From: FEB-25 sp963726315
GTDB taxonomy: Bacteria > Chloroflexota > Anaerolineae > Anaerolineales > UBA4823
Direction: 5' to 3'
NCBI GenBank assembly: GCA_963726315.1
Contig: CAVSBZ010000007.1
Span: 434,001 to 498,000 of the forward strand
Length of the DNA stretch: 64,000 nucleotides
Shown: positions 1-7,904 of the stretch, one piece after another
How positions within the stretch are numbered: the first letter of the stretch is position 1
How the letters are laid out: every line of letters begins with the position of its first letter
The notes under the pieces: generated by a model
Databases searched by the model: none
Seen by the model: only the letters and a program-made list of their open reading frames with translations
What the model was told of the DNA's origin: nothing
Program-made: the position numbers and the translations under genes

Positions 1-467
1 CCAAGCAGCCACTCAGCCATTTTGGGTTGGTCGAACATTACTGCGCCGTGAAGTGGGGTAATCCCGGTTGGGGAGGCAGCATCAGGATCTGCACCATGCT
101 GGAATAGATATTCCGCCACCTCAAGCCTGGCATGGATGACGGGAAAATATAACAGGGGGATACCGTGGGCACCACGAGCGTTGATCAGATTGGGATCCAA
201 TTTTAGGAAATCATCCATACAATCCAGGTTGCCGAGCATGGCAGCAGTACAGATATCGTAATCGGCACCATGATCGATCAAGAAATGAACGATCTCCACC
301 TGACCCGTCTGGGCGGCAGCCTGAACAGCGGTTTCGGTCCAGCTTGCATCGGAGTTAACCAGCGCCGGGTATTTTTCGAGCAGCTGCTTGACTACGGCGA
401 GGTTGCCATGGGCATTACCGACGAACTGGTCAATGGTTTCTTGAGTGGGTGCAGTTATTCCAGCCAT
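1..467 (-). CDS. Ankyrin-repeat protein, N-terminal part (runs off the left edge)
   Basis: The minus strand is open from an ATG at 467 to the window edge, about 155 codons, so the C-terminus is missing. The ATG follows a GGAGG-like ribosome site (complement of 471-479) at good spacing. The translation shows consecutive ankyrin units: a helix-turn-helix with NAHGNLAVVKQLLEK near residue 18, QAAAQTGQVEIVHFLIDHGAD near 47, NARGAHGIPLLYF near 95 and TPLHGAVMFDQPKMAEWLL at the edge. Ankyrin arrays bind proteins; no enzymatic domain is visible. It is probably a stand-alone cytoplasmic protein of a few hundred residues. It diverges from the peptidase gene at 1048 across a repeat-rich spacer. The family call is safe; the role is unknown. 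Confidence 0.85.
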   Translation of the reverse strand, partial: MAGITAPTQETIDQFVGNAHGNLAVVKQLLEKYPALVNSDASWTETAVQAAAQTGQVEIVHFLIDHGADYDICTAAMLGNLDCMDDFLKLDPNLINARGAHGIPLLYFPVIHARLEVAEYLFQHGADPDAASPTGITPLHGAVMFDQPKMAEWLL

Positions 468-489
468 AGAATTCCTCCTTGATTTACTA

Positions 490-740
490 ACGATTTACAC
501 AGATCAACATCAATGATTACCGCAGATAAACGCTGATAAAAAAAGAAATGAACACAGATAAAAACCGAAAAAAAAGAAATTCACACGGATAAACGCAGAT
601 AGAAGCTAAAAAATAACACAGATAAACGCAGATAAAAACTGGAAATTAATCTTGATAATCACTGATAAAAATAAGAAATAAACACAGATAAAAAATGATA
701 AAAAATAGAAATGACGTATCGATAAATTCGGATAAAAATA
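490..740. repeat. AT-rich intergenic array of degenerate ACACAGATAAACGCAGATAAA-like repeats
   Basis: About 12 copies of a GATAAA hexamer occur within 250 bases, several inside a longer unit of the form ACACAGATAAA followed by CGCAGATAAA (for example near 552, 583-601, 616-636 and 682). Spacing is irregular (10 to about 60 bases), all copies point the same way and the copies are separated by A-rich runs. The whole gap 468-1047 contains no convincing gene; 741-1035 shows no further structure I can name. The irregular spacing and lack of unique spacers exclude a CRISPR array. Similar degenerate repeats are, from memory, scattered in intergenic DNA of several environmental bacteria, but I cannot confirm this here. 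Confidence 0.75.
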
Positions 741-1047
741 TACAGTGAAGCGCAGTTTTTATTTATAAAGCACATATTAGACCATAATAATCTGAATTTA
801 CAAGTGAAAGTTATATGCTTTTTAATCTTTATGGATATTTTTCTGGTAAGGAATGGTTATAAAGGGGCAGCTGGTTCTGAATATGAGCTGATGGGTGAAT
901 GGAGTACGGAAAAAATAAGCCATAGAGGAGAGAGCGTTTCGACAGGGTTGACCGGGAGCTTATTCGTTGAAGCAGACGACCATTTGAAATTGGTTGCGTG
1001 CTAAAATAGAGACTGAACGATAAAAAAATTCCCACATGGAGAAAACG

Positions 1048-3057
1048 ATGGCAGGAAGAAAATTAAGAACTATCACAGCCGAAGACCTATATGAGTTCAA
1101 TAGCGTGGCAGAGGTACGCATTTCACCGGATGGACAACATGTAGTTTACACGGTGCAGAGGGTGGACCGGAAAACTGAAAAGAAATATACCAACTTGTGG
1201 GTTTCGCCAACGAAAGAGGGTGAACCGCACCAGTTTACAACAGGAGATCAGCACGATGGGAGTGGTCGCTTTTCACCGGATGGGAAATCGATCGCCTTCT
1301 TATCAGACAGGCGTGACAAGGACAAACCAGCGCAAATCTACTTGATCCCATTTACTGGAGGGGAGGCGAGCAGGCTAACCCAGATTGATGGCGAGATTGG
1401 CGAAATGAGCTGGTCAACGGATGGGAAGCAGATCTTGTGCACCGTGCGTAAAAAGGATGCTGAAGCACTGGAACGCGAAAAAGACGAGCAGAAGAAGAAA
1501 CTTGGGGTTGTGTCAAGGCATTATGAGCGCTTATTTTACAAAATGGATGGATACGGCTATTTACCCCATGAACGCACACACATCTGGACCGTAGAGGCGC
1601 GAACAGGAAAAGCGAAACAGCTTACTGATGATGTGATCTATGATGAGCAACATCCCACCTGTTCACCAGATGGAAAATGGATCGCGTTCATGTCCAACCG
1701 GAGTGATAACCCAGACCTGACCCCTGAGCGAACGGACTTGTTCGTGATGCCGAGTGGAGGGGGAAAATTCCGCAAGATCGGGACGCCTATTGGAGATAAA
1801 TACCTGTGTTCCTTCTCACCGGATGGAAGGTGGATCGCTTACATCGGGGTAGAAGGGGAGGGGTTATCGTATAAGAATGCCAGCTTGTGGGTAGTCTCAG
1901 CGGATGGCACGAAGCCGACCCGGAACCTGACGAAAAAATACGATCTGCATGTTGATTCCAGCACGATCAATGATGTGGGATCGCCGGAGACCATGGCACC
2001 CACCTGGTCTAAAGATGGCAGACGACTTTATTTCCAAACCGTACTTCACGGGAGTACCAAGCTGGTTTCCATCTCAGTGAAGGGAGACGATTTACGGGAT
2101 GAGATCGGTGAAGGCGGGGTGGTGGGTTCATTCTCATTGGATAAAGCCCAGGAAAAACTGGCTTACTTCTACGGAAGGATGAATGACCCGGTGCAGATCA
2201 ATGTTCGGGATATGGCTTCAGGCAGGGAACGTCAGCTAACCAGGCTGAATAAACTGCTGGATGGGATCGATTTAGGGAAGGTCGAGGAAGTGTGGTTCAA
2301 GGGTCCGGATGGAAACGACCTACAGGGATGGATCTTGAAACCGCCCGGTTTTGACGCCACAAAAAAATACCCCTCGATCATGGAGATCCACGGCGGACCG
2401 CTTACCCAATATGGTAAGTTCTTCATGCACGAGTTTTACTACCTGGCAGCCCACGGGTACGTGGTTTATTTCAGCAACCCGCGTGGTGGACGCGGGTATG
2501 GGGAGGAACATGCCAAGGGCATCTATGGGGATTGGGGGAATGTGGATTATGCCGACCTGATGGCGTCGGCAGATTATATGGAGAAACAACCGTACATCGA
2601 CCCCAAGCGCATGGGAGTGACAGGAGGAAGCTACGGTGGTTATATGACGGTGTGGATCATCGGGCATACCCAGCGCTTCAAAGCAGCTGCCACCCAACGC
2701 TGCGTGAGCAACTTCGTCTCCATGTGGGGTTCGAGTGATTTCAACTGGACATTCCAGATGGAGCTGGCGAATAAACCGCCTTTCGAGGACCTTCAAAATT
2801 TCTGGGCGCACTCACCAATTGCGTATATCGGGAATGCTCGCACACCTACCCTGGTGCTGCATAATGAATTTGACCTGCGTTGCCCGATCGAACAAGGTGA
2901 GCAGGTGTTTGTAGCTTTGAAGAAGCTGGGTGTGGACAGTGAGATGGTGCGTTTCCCGGATGAATTCCATGGGTTATCCCGTACCGGGAGGACAGATCGC
3001 AAGATGGCGCGGTTAAACCATATCTTGCGTTGGTTTGATAAGTATTTGAAGGATTAA
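1048..3057 (+). CDS. S9 family (prolyl oligopeptidase / acylaminoacyl-peptidase type) serine peptidase
   Basis: A 669-residue alpha/beta-hydrolase peptidase that should trim peptides or acylated N-termini in the cytoplasm; no signal peptide is seen. The N-terminal ~400 residues carry repeated FSPDGK/SPDG-type strands of a beta-propeller (TolB/WD40-like), the lid that restricts substrates in this family. The C-terminal hydrolase has the nucleophile elbow GGSYGG with Ser528, Asp609 in HNEFD and His641 in DEFHG, i.e. a complete triad. I prefer ATG 1048 over ATG 1036: the upstream ATG overlaps the GGAG (1038-1041) that is correctly spaced for 1048, and MAGRKLRT is a natural start. It is monocistronic and convergent with the P1 hydrolase, with a shared hairpin between them. 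Exact specificity (dipeptidyl, acylaminoacyl) cannot be told. Confidence 0.93.
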   Translation: MAGRKLRTITAEDLYEFNSVAEVRISPDGQHVVYTVQRVDRKTEKKYTNLWVSPTKEGEPHQFTTGDQHDGSGRFSPDGKSIAFLSDRRDKDKPAQIYLIPFTGGEASRLTQIDGEIGEMSWSTDGKQILCTVRKKDAEALEREKDEQKKKLGVVSRHYERLFYKMDGYGYLPHERTHIWTVEARTGKAKQLTDDVIYDEQHPTCSPDGKWIAFMSNRSDNPDLTPERTDLFVMPSGGGKFRKIGTPIGDKYLCSFSPDGRWIAYIGVEGEGLSYKNASLWVVSADGTKPTRNLTKKYDLHVDSSTINDVGSPETMAPTWSKDGRRLYFQTVLHGSTKLVSISVKGDDLRDEIGEGGVVGSFSLDKAQEKLAYFYGRMNDPVQINVRDMASGRERQLTRLNKLLDGIDLGKVEEVWFKGPDGNDLQGWILKPPGFDATKKYPSIMEIHGGPLTQYGKFFMHEFYYLAAHGYVVYFSNPRGGRGYGEEHAKGIYGDWGNVDYADLMASADYMEKQPYIDPKRMGVTGGSYGGYMTVWIIGHTQRFKAAATQRCVSNFVSMWGSSDFNWTFQMELANKPPFEDLQNFWAHSPIAYIGNARTPTLVLHNEFDLRCPIEQGEQVFVALKKLGVDSEMVRFPDEFHGLSRTGRTDRKMARLNHILRWFDKYLKD

Positions 3058-3064
3058 ATATCAG

Positions 3065-3102
3065 GCGCCTCACTGCAAAAAAACAGCGAGGCGCTTGTGT
3101 TT
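3065..3102. terminator. Hairpin terminator between convergent genes
   Basis: GCGCCTC (3065-3071) pairs with GAGGCGC (3088-3094), extended by CTG/CAG after one mismatch, with an A-rich loop. T-rich sequence follows on the plus strand (TTGTGTTTT), just after the S9 peptidase stop at 3057 and just beyond the stop of the minus-strand gene at 3113. It could serve both directions, though the minus side lacks a strong T run. Confidence 0.75.
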
Positions 3103-3112
3103 TAAATTAAAC

Positions 3113-4105
3113 TTATGCTGATATTGCAGGGATGCCTGCAACGGGTTTGGCTGCCCGAACGCCACGCAAGATCGCTAGGGAAAATACCTCAGCGGCGTAA
3201 GCCCCCACGATATTGACATCTGCAGCATGTTCGCCCGTCGCAAGGCTGAAAATCGTATCACCGTCCAACATGGTGTGAGCGGGTCGAATGGTGCGTGCCA
3301 AACCGTCGTGAGCCATCTGGGCGACCTTGTTGACTTCTTCCTTATCCAATTTCGCATTGGTGGCAACGACACCAATCACCGTGTTACCACGGCTGCCAAA
3401 GCTGAGGGCAGTACGCCCAATAAGGGTCTGCATCACCTGCAACGTGTCGGCAAAGTAGCCTGCGGCGCCAATATGGAGCAGACCGACGTCCTTTGAACGG
3501 GCACCGGCGATGATCTCCCCGCTGGCGGGATCGATGACATCTCCGAAGGCGTTAACGGCAGCGATGGCGCCGACAATCACTCCGGCACCAATTTCCATGC
3601 TGGCAGTCCCTATCCCAGATTTCATACACTGTGACGGTCCCAGGATCTTGCCCACTGTGGCACCTGTGCCAGCACCTACGTTGCCCTCTGCAGGTGGCTC
3701 GGTGGAGGCATTCTGGCAAGCGAGGTAGCCCATGGCAGCATCCGGACGGACGTCAGATTTCCCGATACCGAGGTCGAATAGAATCGCCGATGGGACGATG
3801 GGAACCCTGGCGATGCGGGTATCGAAGCCGACACCTCGCTCTTCGAGATAGCGCATGGCGCCGGTGGCAGCATCCAGACCAAAGGCTGAGCCGCCAGCAA
3901 GGACGATGCCATGCACTTTGCTGACGAGATGCATGGGATGGAGAGCATCGATCTCGCGTGTTCCGGGGGCACCACCGCGCTGATCCACACCTCCGACAGC
4001 ACCTTTTTCATAAAGGATAACTGTACAGCCGGTCAGAGCTTCATCGTTTTGAGCATGCCCGACCAGGAGGCCGGGAATATCGGTGATGGCATTGCGTAAT
4101 TTCAT
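3113..4105 (-). CDS. P1 (S58) family peptidase / DmpA-NylC-like N-terminal nucleophile hydrolase
   Basis: 330 residues, full length for the shorter branch of the DmpA / L-aminopeptidase D-esterase family. Family members are made as a precursor and split themselves to expose an N-terminal Ser or Thr nucleophile. Landmarks: the LAGGSAFGLDAATG segment near 69-82, GNVGAGTGATVGK near 141-153, GIGTAS near 164-169, and GNTVIGVVATNA near 240-251. By analogy with NylC the cleavage should fall between Asn241 and Thr242, which would make Thr242 the nucleophile; this is inference from motif similarity. The substrate could be beta-peptides, amides or D-amino acid esters. It lies 45 bases downstream of coaBC on the same strand and is probably last in that transcription unit. 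No secretion signal is seen. Confidence 0.9.
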   Translation of the reverse strand: MKLRNAITDIPGLLVGHAQNDEALTGCTVILYEKGAVGGVDQRGGAPGTREIDALHPMHLVSKVHGIVLAGGSAFGLDAATGAMRYLEERGVGFDTRIARVPIVPSAILFDLGIGKSDVRPDAAMGYLACQNASTEPPAEGNVGAGTGATVGKILGPSQCMKSGIGTASMEIGAGVIVGAIAAVNAFGDVIDPASGEIIAGARSKDVGLLHIGAAGYFADTLQVMQTLIGRTALSFGSRGNTVIGVVATNAKLDKEEVNKVAQMAHDGLARTIRPAHTMLDGDTIFSLATGEHAADVNIVGAYAAEVFSLAILRGVRAAKPVAGIPAISA

Positions 4106-4150
4106 GTTCTGTCTCTAGTTTCGGTAATTAACTCACACCCCCTGACTGGT

Positions 4151-5383
4151 TTATTTCTCCAGTAAATTGATGATCTCCGTCAGGACCTTATCGGCAACTT
4201 CAGATTTGGTCAACATTGGCATCGGTTCAATCTTCCCATCAGGGTACAAGAGGGTTACCTCGTTGGTGTCGACTTCGAAACCTGAATTGGGATCATTGAC
4301 ATTATTCGCCACAATCAGGTCTAAGTGCTTGGAGTTCAACTTGGCGCGGGCATTGGTGACCAATTCTTGAGTCTCAGCAGCAAACCCAACGACCAACTTG
4401 GGATGACCGGTTTGTTGACGCTGATGCCACACAGCCTGGAGGATATCGGCGGTGGGTTCCAGCTCGAGGTTGGGAATCCCGGAATTTTTTTTGATCTTTT
4501 GGGTGGCTTTCCAGGTTGGACGGTAATCGGCGACTGCTGCAGCCATGATCAAAACGTCTGCCTGAACGCAAGCATTGAGCACGGCAGATTCCATCTCATT
4601 GGCGCTGGTAACCTTAACCAACTCTGCCCCGTGGGGAACCTCCGGTGAAACGGGAGTTGAGATCAAGGTGACGTGTGCCCCGGAATCGAGAGCGGCCTGG
4701 GCGAGGGCATAACCTTGCTTCCCGGATGATCGGTTGGTTATCAAGCGGACGGGATCAATCGCCTCCTGGGTGCCTCCAGCGGTGACTACCACCCGGCGAC
4801 CCTGGAGTGGACCTTGGCGAGTGAGGAGGTAGCGTATGTGCCCAAGGAGATCAGACGGCTCAGTCATACGCCCGCGTGCCTCCAGACCAGATGCGAGATG
4901 CCCAACCTCCGGACCGATGATGATCGCCCCGCGTCGGCGTAAACATTCCAGGTTTTCCTGGGTGGCAGCATGGTTGAGCATGCCCCCATCCATGGCAGGG
5001 GCAACCAGGAGAGGATGGTCAGCAGTGCCAGAGCCAAAGGAGAGCCCGGTAAGCACGAGCAGGTTATCTGCTATACCGTGGGCTAATTTGGCAATCGAAT
5101 TGGCAGTGGCAGGAGCAATGATGAACAAATCGGCAGTATGACCCAACCCGACATGCAGGACATGAGCCTGTGCACCCCACAAAGCTTTATCGGTGAAAGC
5201 CGGTCGACCAGTTACAGATTGGAAGGTGAGGGGTGAGATGAATTCGAGTGCGGCCGGGGTGAGGATGACATCCACCAGCGCACCGGCCTGGGTAAGCTTG
5301 CTTGCCAGGTCGGCGGCTTTGTACGCGGCAATCGAGCCGGTTACGCCCAGGATGATATTCTTTTGATCAAGGTATTTTTCTGG
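4151..5383 (-). CDS. coaBC: Bifunctional phosphopantothenoylcysteine decarboxylase / phosphopantothenate-cysteine ligase
   Basis: A CoaBC (Dfp) protein of about 410 residues that joins 4'-phosphopantothenate to cysteine with CTP and then decarboxylates the product, two steps of coenzyme A synthesis. The N-terminal FMN-binding CoaC half has GSIAAYK, GHTADLFIIAPATANSIAK with the catalytic His, and APAMDGGM in place of the commoner PAMN. The substrate-flap region reads LASG where E. coli has ACG, so the flap cysteine is Ser, a variant I believe is common outside proteobacteria. The CoaB half has GGTQEAIDPVR, NRSSGKQG, AAAVADY and KLNSKHLDLIVAN with the reactive lysine. I place the start at ATG 5383 (MPEKYLDQKNIILG); the alternative ATG at 5419 sits inside a hairpin loop and adds 12 unconserved residues. 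Confidence 0.95.
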   Translation of the reverse strand, partial: PEKYLDQKNIILGVTGSIAAYKAADLASKLTQAGALVDVILTPAALEFISPLTFQSVTGRPAFTDKALWGAQAHVLHVGLGHTADLFIIAPATANSIAKLAHGIADNLLVLTGLSFGSGTADHPLLVAPAMDGGMLNHAATQENLECLRRRGAIIIGPEVGHLASGLEARGRMTEPSDLLGHIRYLLTRQGPLQGRRVVVTAGGTQEAIDPVRLITNRSSGKQGYALAQAALDSGAHVTLISTPVSPEVPHGAELVKVTSANEMESAVLNACVQADVLIMAAAVADYRPTWKATQKIKKNSGIPNLELEPTADILQAVWHQRQQTGHPKLVVGFAAETQELVTNARAKLNSKHLDLIVANNVNDPNSGFEVDTNEVTLLYPDGKIEPMPMLTKSEVADKVLTEIINLLEK

Positions 5384-5401
5384 CATAGTTTCTCGCAAGC
5401 C

Positions 5402-5428
5402 GCCTCCCGAATAGGTCATCCGGGAGGC
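5402..5428. other. Hairpin in the coaBC leader
   Basis: GCCTCCCG (5402-5409) and CGGGAGGC (5421-5428) form a perfect 8-bp stem with an 11-base loop that contains the in-frame ATG at 5419. It lies in the gap between the etfA stop and the preferred coaBC start. There is no following T run in the minus direction, so it looks more like an mRNA structure than a terminator. It supports rejecting the 5419 start. Confidence 0.45.
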
Positions 5429-5491
5429 AGCGAACTTCGTTTTGTCATCCCCATTCCCGAAGGAGGACTCCCCCGGAAATCGCTTTCCCGC

Positions 5492-6532
5492 TTATTTACC
5501 CAGGCGCTTTCTGAATGCCTCGGTGAGGGCAGGGATGATTGCATAAAGGTCTCCGACCACCGCGTAGCGCGCCAGCTTAAAAATGGGAGCCTCGGCATCG
5601 CGGTTGATGGCGACGATGACCTTGCTGGTACGCATGCCTGCCTGGTGCTGGATGGCACCAGAGATACCGCAGGCAATATAAAGGTCGGGTGAGACAACTT
5701 TGCCGGTCTGACCAACCTGGTGGGCGTAAGGGATATACCCGGCATCAACGGCGGCACGGCTGGCGCCCACCGCTGCATGCAGCACCACAGCCAGGTCTTC
5801 AATCAGCTTGAATCCCTGCTGAGCTTTCCAGATTTCGGCTTGCTTTTCGTCCAGACCGGCGGGAGGGGTTAGACTGGGGTTATTGGATACACCCCGACCA
5901 CCTGAAACGATCACGGATGCATCCGTCAGGCTGACACCAGCCTCGCCAGCGGCGTAAGATTCCACCTTGGAGGGAATATCTGCTTCAGCCATCACCGGGC
6001 TGACCCTGGTGAGCGTGCCTGTGCGGGATTCGTCGAGGGGGAGCTTGTTGAAAGCACGCCCACGCAAGGTGACCAGCTGTGGGCGGGTAAGACATATAAC
6101 CTTGCACAACAGCTTCCCAGCATAAATGGGACGCGTGGCGAGCAGAGAGCCATCTTTTACTTCCAGGGCGATCACATCAGGCAGGACGCCGGTATTTAAA
6201 TCGATGGCAGTCATGGCTGCCAGCTCACGCCCACGGGTGGTGGTAGGGAAGAGGATCACTTCAGGAGAAGCTTCACCGGCAAGTTTCGCTAACAGCGCAG
6301 TATAGGGCTCGGAGCGATAATCGTCCAGAGTTGGATCATCCGCCAGCAGGACCTCGTCAGCACCATACTGGAATGCCTGGGACGCGATGGGTTCGACGCC
6401 CTTGCCAAAGATGAGGGCGGTGACACCCCCTCCGAGCTGGTTTACCAGCATTTTGGCAGCCCCGAGACCTTCCCAGGAGGTGGGCAGAGCCTGTCCTTTA
6501 AATTGGTCAATGTAGACCCAGATCTTGTTCAT
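5492..6532 (-). CDS. etfA: Electron transfer flavoprotein alpha subunit
   Basis: 346 residues, the normal length for EtfA. With EtfB it forms a soluble heterodimer carrying FAD that passes electrons from acyl-CoA or other dehydrogenases to a quinone reductase or partner enzyme. The C-terminal FAD domain is clear: SGGRGV near 208-213, then GQTGKVVSPDLYIACGIS and GAIQH, and INRDAEAPIF in the last 50 residues. The N-terminal half has the alpha/beta Rossmann-like fold typical of the family. Its ATG overlaps the etfB stop by four bases (ATGA), which indicates translational coupling. No dehydrogenase partner gene is adjacent. Confidence 0.96.
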   Translation of the reverse strand: MNKIWVYIDQFKGQALPTSWEGLGAAKMLVNQLGGGVTALIFGKGVEPIASQAFQYGADEVLLADDPTLDDYRSEPYTALLAKLAGEASPEVILFPTTTRGRELAAMTAIDLNTGVLPDVIALEVKDGSLLATRPIYAGKLLCKVICLTRPQLVTLRGRAFNKLPLDESRTGTLTRVSPVMAEADIPSKVESYAAGEAGVSLTDASVIVSGGRGVSNNPSLTPPAGLDEKQAEIWKAQQGFKLIEDLAVVLHAAVGASRAAVDAGYIPYAHQVGQTGKVVSPDLYIACGISGAIQHQAGMRTSKVIVAINRDAEAPIFKLARYAVVGDLYAIIPALTEAFRKRLGK

Positions 6533-7308
6533 AGGATTTTCTCCGCCATGATTTTATCGGCTAGAGTATCGGCAATCTCCTGCGGGGAGGCGCCGGTGAT
6601 CATTTCAGTGGTGATCTGGCGCTGTGGAGGGTTCATGAGCTCAGGCCAGCTGATATTGGCTTTGAGACCGCTGAGTCCCAGGTCGGCGAGAGACCAAACC
6701 GGGATGACGGCACGTGAAGCTTTGCGGATACCCATAAAGGATGGGTAACGCGGCTCGCCGAAATCCTTAACAATGCTGAGCACTGCAGGCAGCCTGGAAC
6801 TCACCGTGAGCCGGCCTTCCTCTGCACTGCGTTCGACCCGGATGGTACGAGCAGCAGGGTCCACACCTTTGATGCTAACCACGAGAGTCAATGCAGGCCA
6901 CCCCAGGAGGCGGGCGGTCTGAGCGGCGGTCAGACCTGCATCGGTGTCGATTGCCTGACGTCCAAGGAATGCCAGGTCGACTTCGCCAATCTTGTTTACC
7001 GCGGCAGCCAATACCCGTGAAGTTGCCTGGCTATCCAGCTGTGCCAGGGCGGCATCAGATATCAGGATGGCATCCGAACACCCCATAGCGAGGGCGTGTT
7101 TTAACGCTTCCTGGGAGTTCTCTCCTCCAATACTCACCGCGATGACACTGCCACTAAGAGCCTCAGATTGCTGGAGGGCAGCTTCGACAGCATATTCATC
7201 CCAGGGATTAATGATCATGGAAGAATCACCCCAATTGGCTTTACCGTCCACTGCCACGAGCTTGGCAGCTGAATCGGGGACTTGTTTGACACAAACTACG
7301 ATTTTCAA
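6529..7308 (-). CDS. etfB: Electron transfer flavoprotein beta subunit
   Basis: 259 residues with the EtfB N-terminus MKIVVCVKQVPDS, INPWDEYAVEAALQ near 34-47, the LGRQAIDTDAGLTA segment and a C-terminal SRLPAVLSIV. The beta subunit holds AMP (or a second FAD in bifurcating types) and docks on partner dehydrogenases. The start codon is TTG at 7308, supported by an AAAGGAGG ribosome site five to six bases upstream. It is the first gene of the unit etfB-etfA-coaBC-P1 hydrolase. The sequence alone does not settle whether this is a classical or a bifurcating Etf. Confidence 0.96.
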   Translation of the reverse strand: MKIVVCVKQVPDSAAKLVAVDGKANWGDSSMIINPWDEYAVEAALQQSEALSGSVIAVSIGGENSQEALKHALAMGCSDAILISDAALAQLDSQATSRVLAAAVNKIGEVDLAFLGRQAIDTDAGLTAAQTARLLGWPALTLVVSIKGVDPAARTIRVERSAEEGRLTVSSRLPAVLSIVKDFGEPRYPSFMGIRKASRAVIPVWSLADLGLSGLKANISWPELMNPPQRQITTEMITGASPQEIADTLADKIMAEKIL

Positions 7309-7394
7309 GACTTACCTCCTTTCGATGTTTGCGTTAATGGATACTAAATCTAGAATAATATGGTCCAATAGACGATCATAATTATGCACGATTC

Positions 7395-7466
7395 ATTATA
7401 CAGTGAAATTTGAGAAAGACTGACCCACCCGATAGATTTTATAAGTTACTCGACCTATATTATAAT
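7395..7466. promoter_or_regulatory. Divergent promoter region (etfB and YtxH-like gene)
   Basis: In the 197-base gap between divergent genes, a TATAAT hexamer occurs on each strand: minus strand at 7400-7395, reading toward etfB, and plus strand at 7461-7466, reading toward 7506. The plus copy lies 40 bases before the ATG and the minus copy 87 bases before the TTG. Neither has a good TTGACA box at 16-18 bases, so these are suggestions from -10 matches only. Confidence 0.35.
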
Positions 7467-7505
7467 ATGAGTACGTATCCGTGATAACTTGATAAGGAGG
7501 TCAGC

Positions 7506-7730
7506 ATGAATAAAATACTTAGTTTCCTTATGGGTGCAATTGTTGGAGGACTGGTAGGTGCGACCGTTGCCATACTTATGGCGCCAAGCTCAGGTGTGGA
7601 GCTAAGGGGACAGATACAGGAACGATCGATCCAGCTAAGGGACGAAATCAAGTCGGTGGCTGAAGAACGCAGGGCTGAGCTAGAACGAGAGTTAGAAACA
7701 TTGAGAGCGCCTTACCGAAAGAGTGAATAA
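7506..7730 (+). CDS. YtxH-like small membrane protein
   Basis: 74 residues. An N-terminal glycine-rich transmembrane helix (LMGAIVGGLVGATVAILMAP, about residues 8-27) is followed by SSGVELRGQI and a long charged, probably coiled-coil helix rich in Glu and Arg. This order (GxxxGxxxALLxAPxSGxELR) is the signature of YtxH / gas-vesicle-GvpP-like proteins, often linked to envelope or general stress; no biochemical activity is established. A strong AAGGAGG site precedes the ATG. It is monocistronic with its own terminator and is the only plus-strand gene in the last 60 kb. Confidence 0.88.
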   Translation: MNKILSFLMGAIVGGLVGATVAILMAPSSGVELRGQIQERSIQLRDEIKSVAEERRAELERELETLRAPYRKSE

Positions 7731-7855
7731 AAAGAAGGATCTCGTCCAGTACGTTATATTGTCGGAGGCAATGCTTCCACGTGAACAAATCTGGTTGAAA
7801 CCAGATATTCTCTATTAAAATAAAAGCCAATCAGATATAACCTGGTACGTCGTAT

Positions 7856-7892
7856 GGGGCTGGTAAACCTATTGAACCAGCCCCGTTTTTAT
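7856..7892 (+). terminator. Rho-independent terminator after the YtxH-like gene
   Basis: A perfect 9-bp stem GGGGCTGGT (7856-7864) / ACCAGCCCC (7876-7884) with an 11-base loop is followed by GTTTTTATT. The T run exists only in the plus direction. It is about 125 bases beyond the stop at 7730 and 13 bases before the end of the convergent metalloprotease gene. Confidence 0.88.
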
Positions 7893-7904
7893 TACCCTTT
7901 TGGA

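Noticed and set aside
490..740. CRISPR array
   Set aside because: Units are short, degenerate and irregularly spaced, with no unique spacers and no cas genes.
804..1004. Small plus-strand reading frame of 66 codons
   Set aside because: No good ribosome site, no recognisable motif and an opposing frame of similar length; it lies in the leader of the peptidase gene.
2320..2811. Long minus-strand frame inside the S9 peptidase gene
   Set aside because: It is antisense to the conserved catalytic domain and its translation has no protein-like motif.
5417..5419. Upstream start codon for coaBC
   Set aside because: The ATG lies in a hairpin loop, lacks a ribosome site and adds residues not expected in the family.
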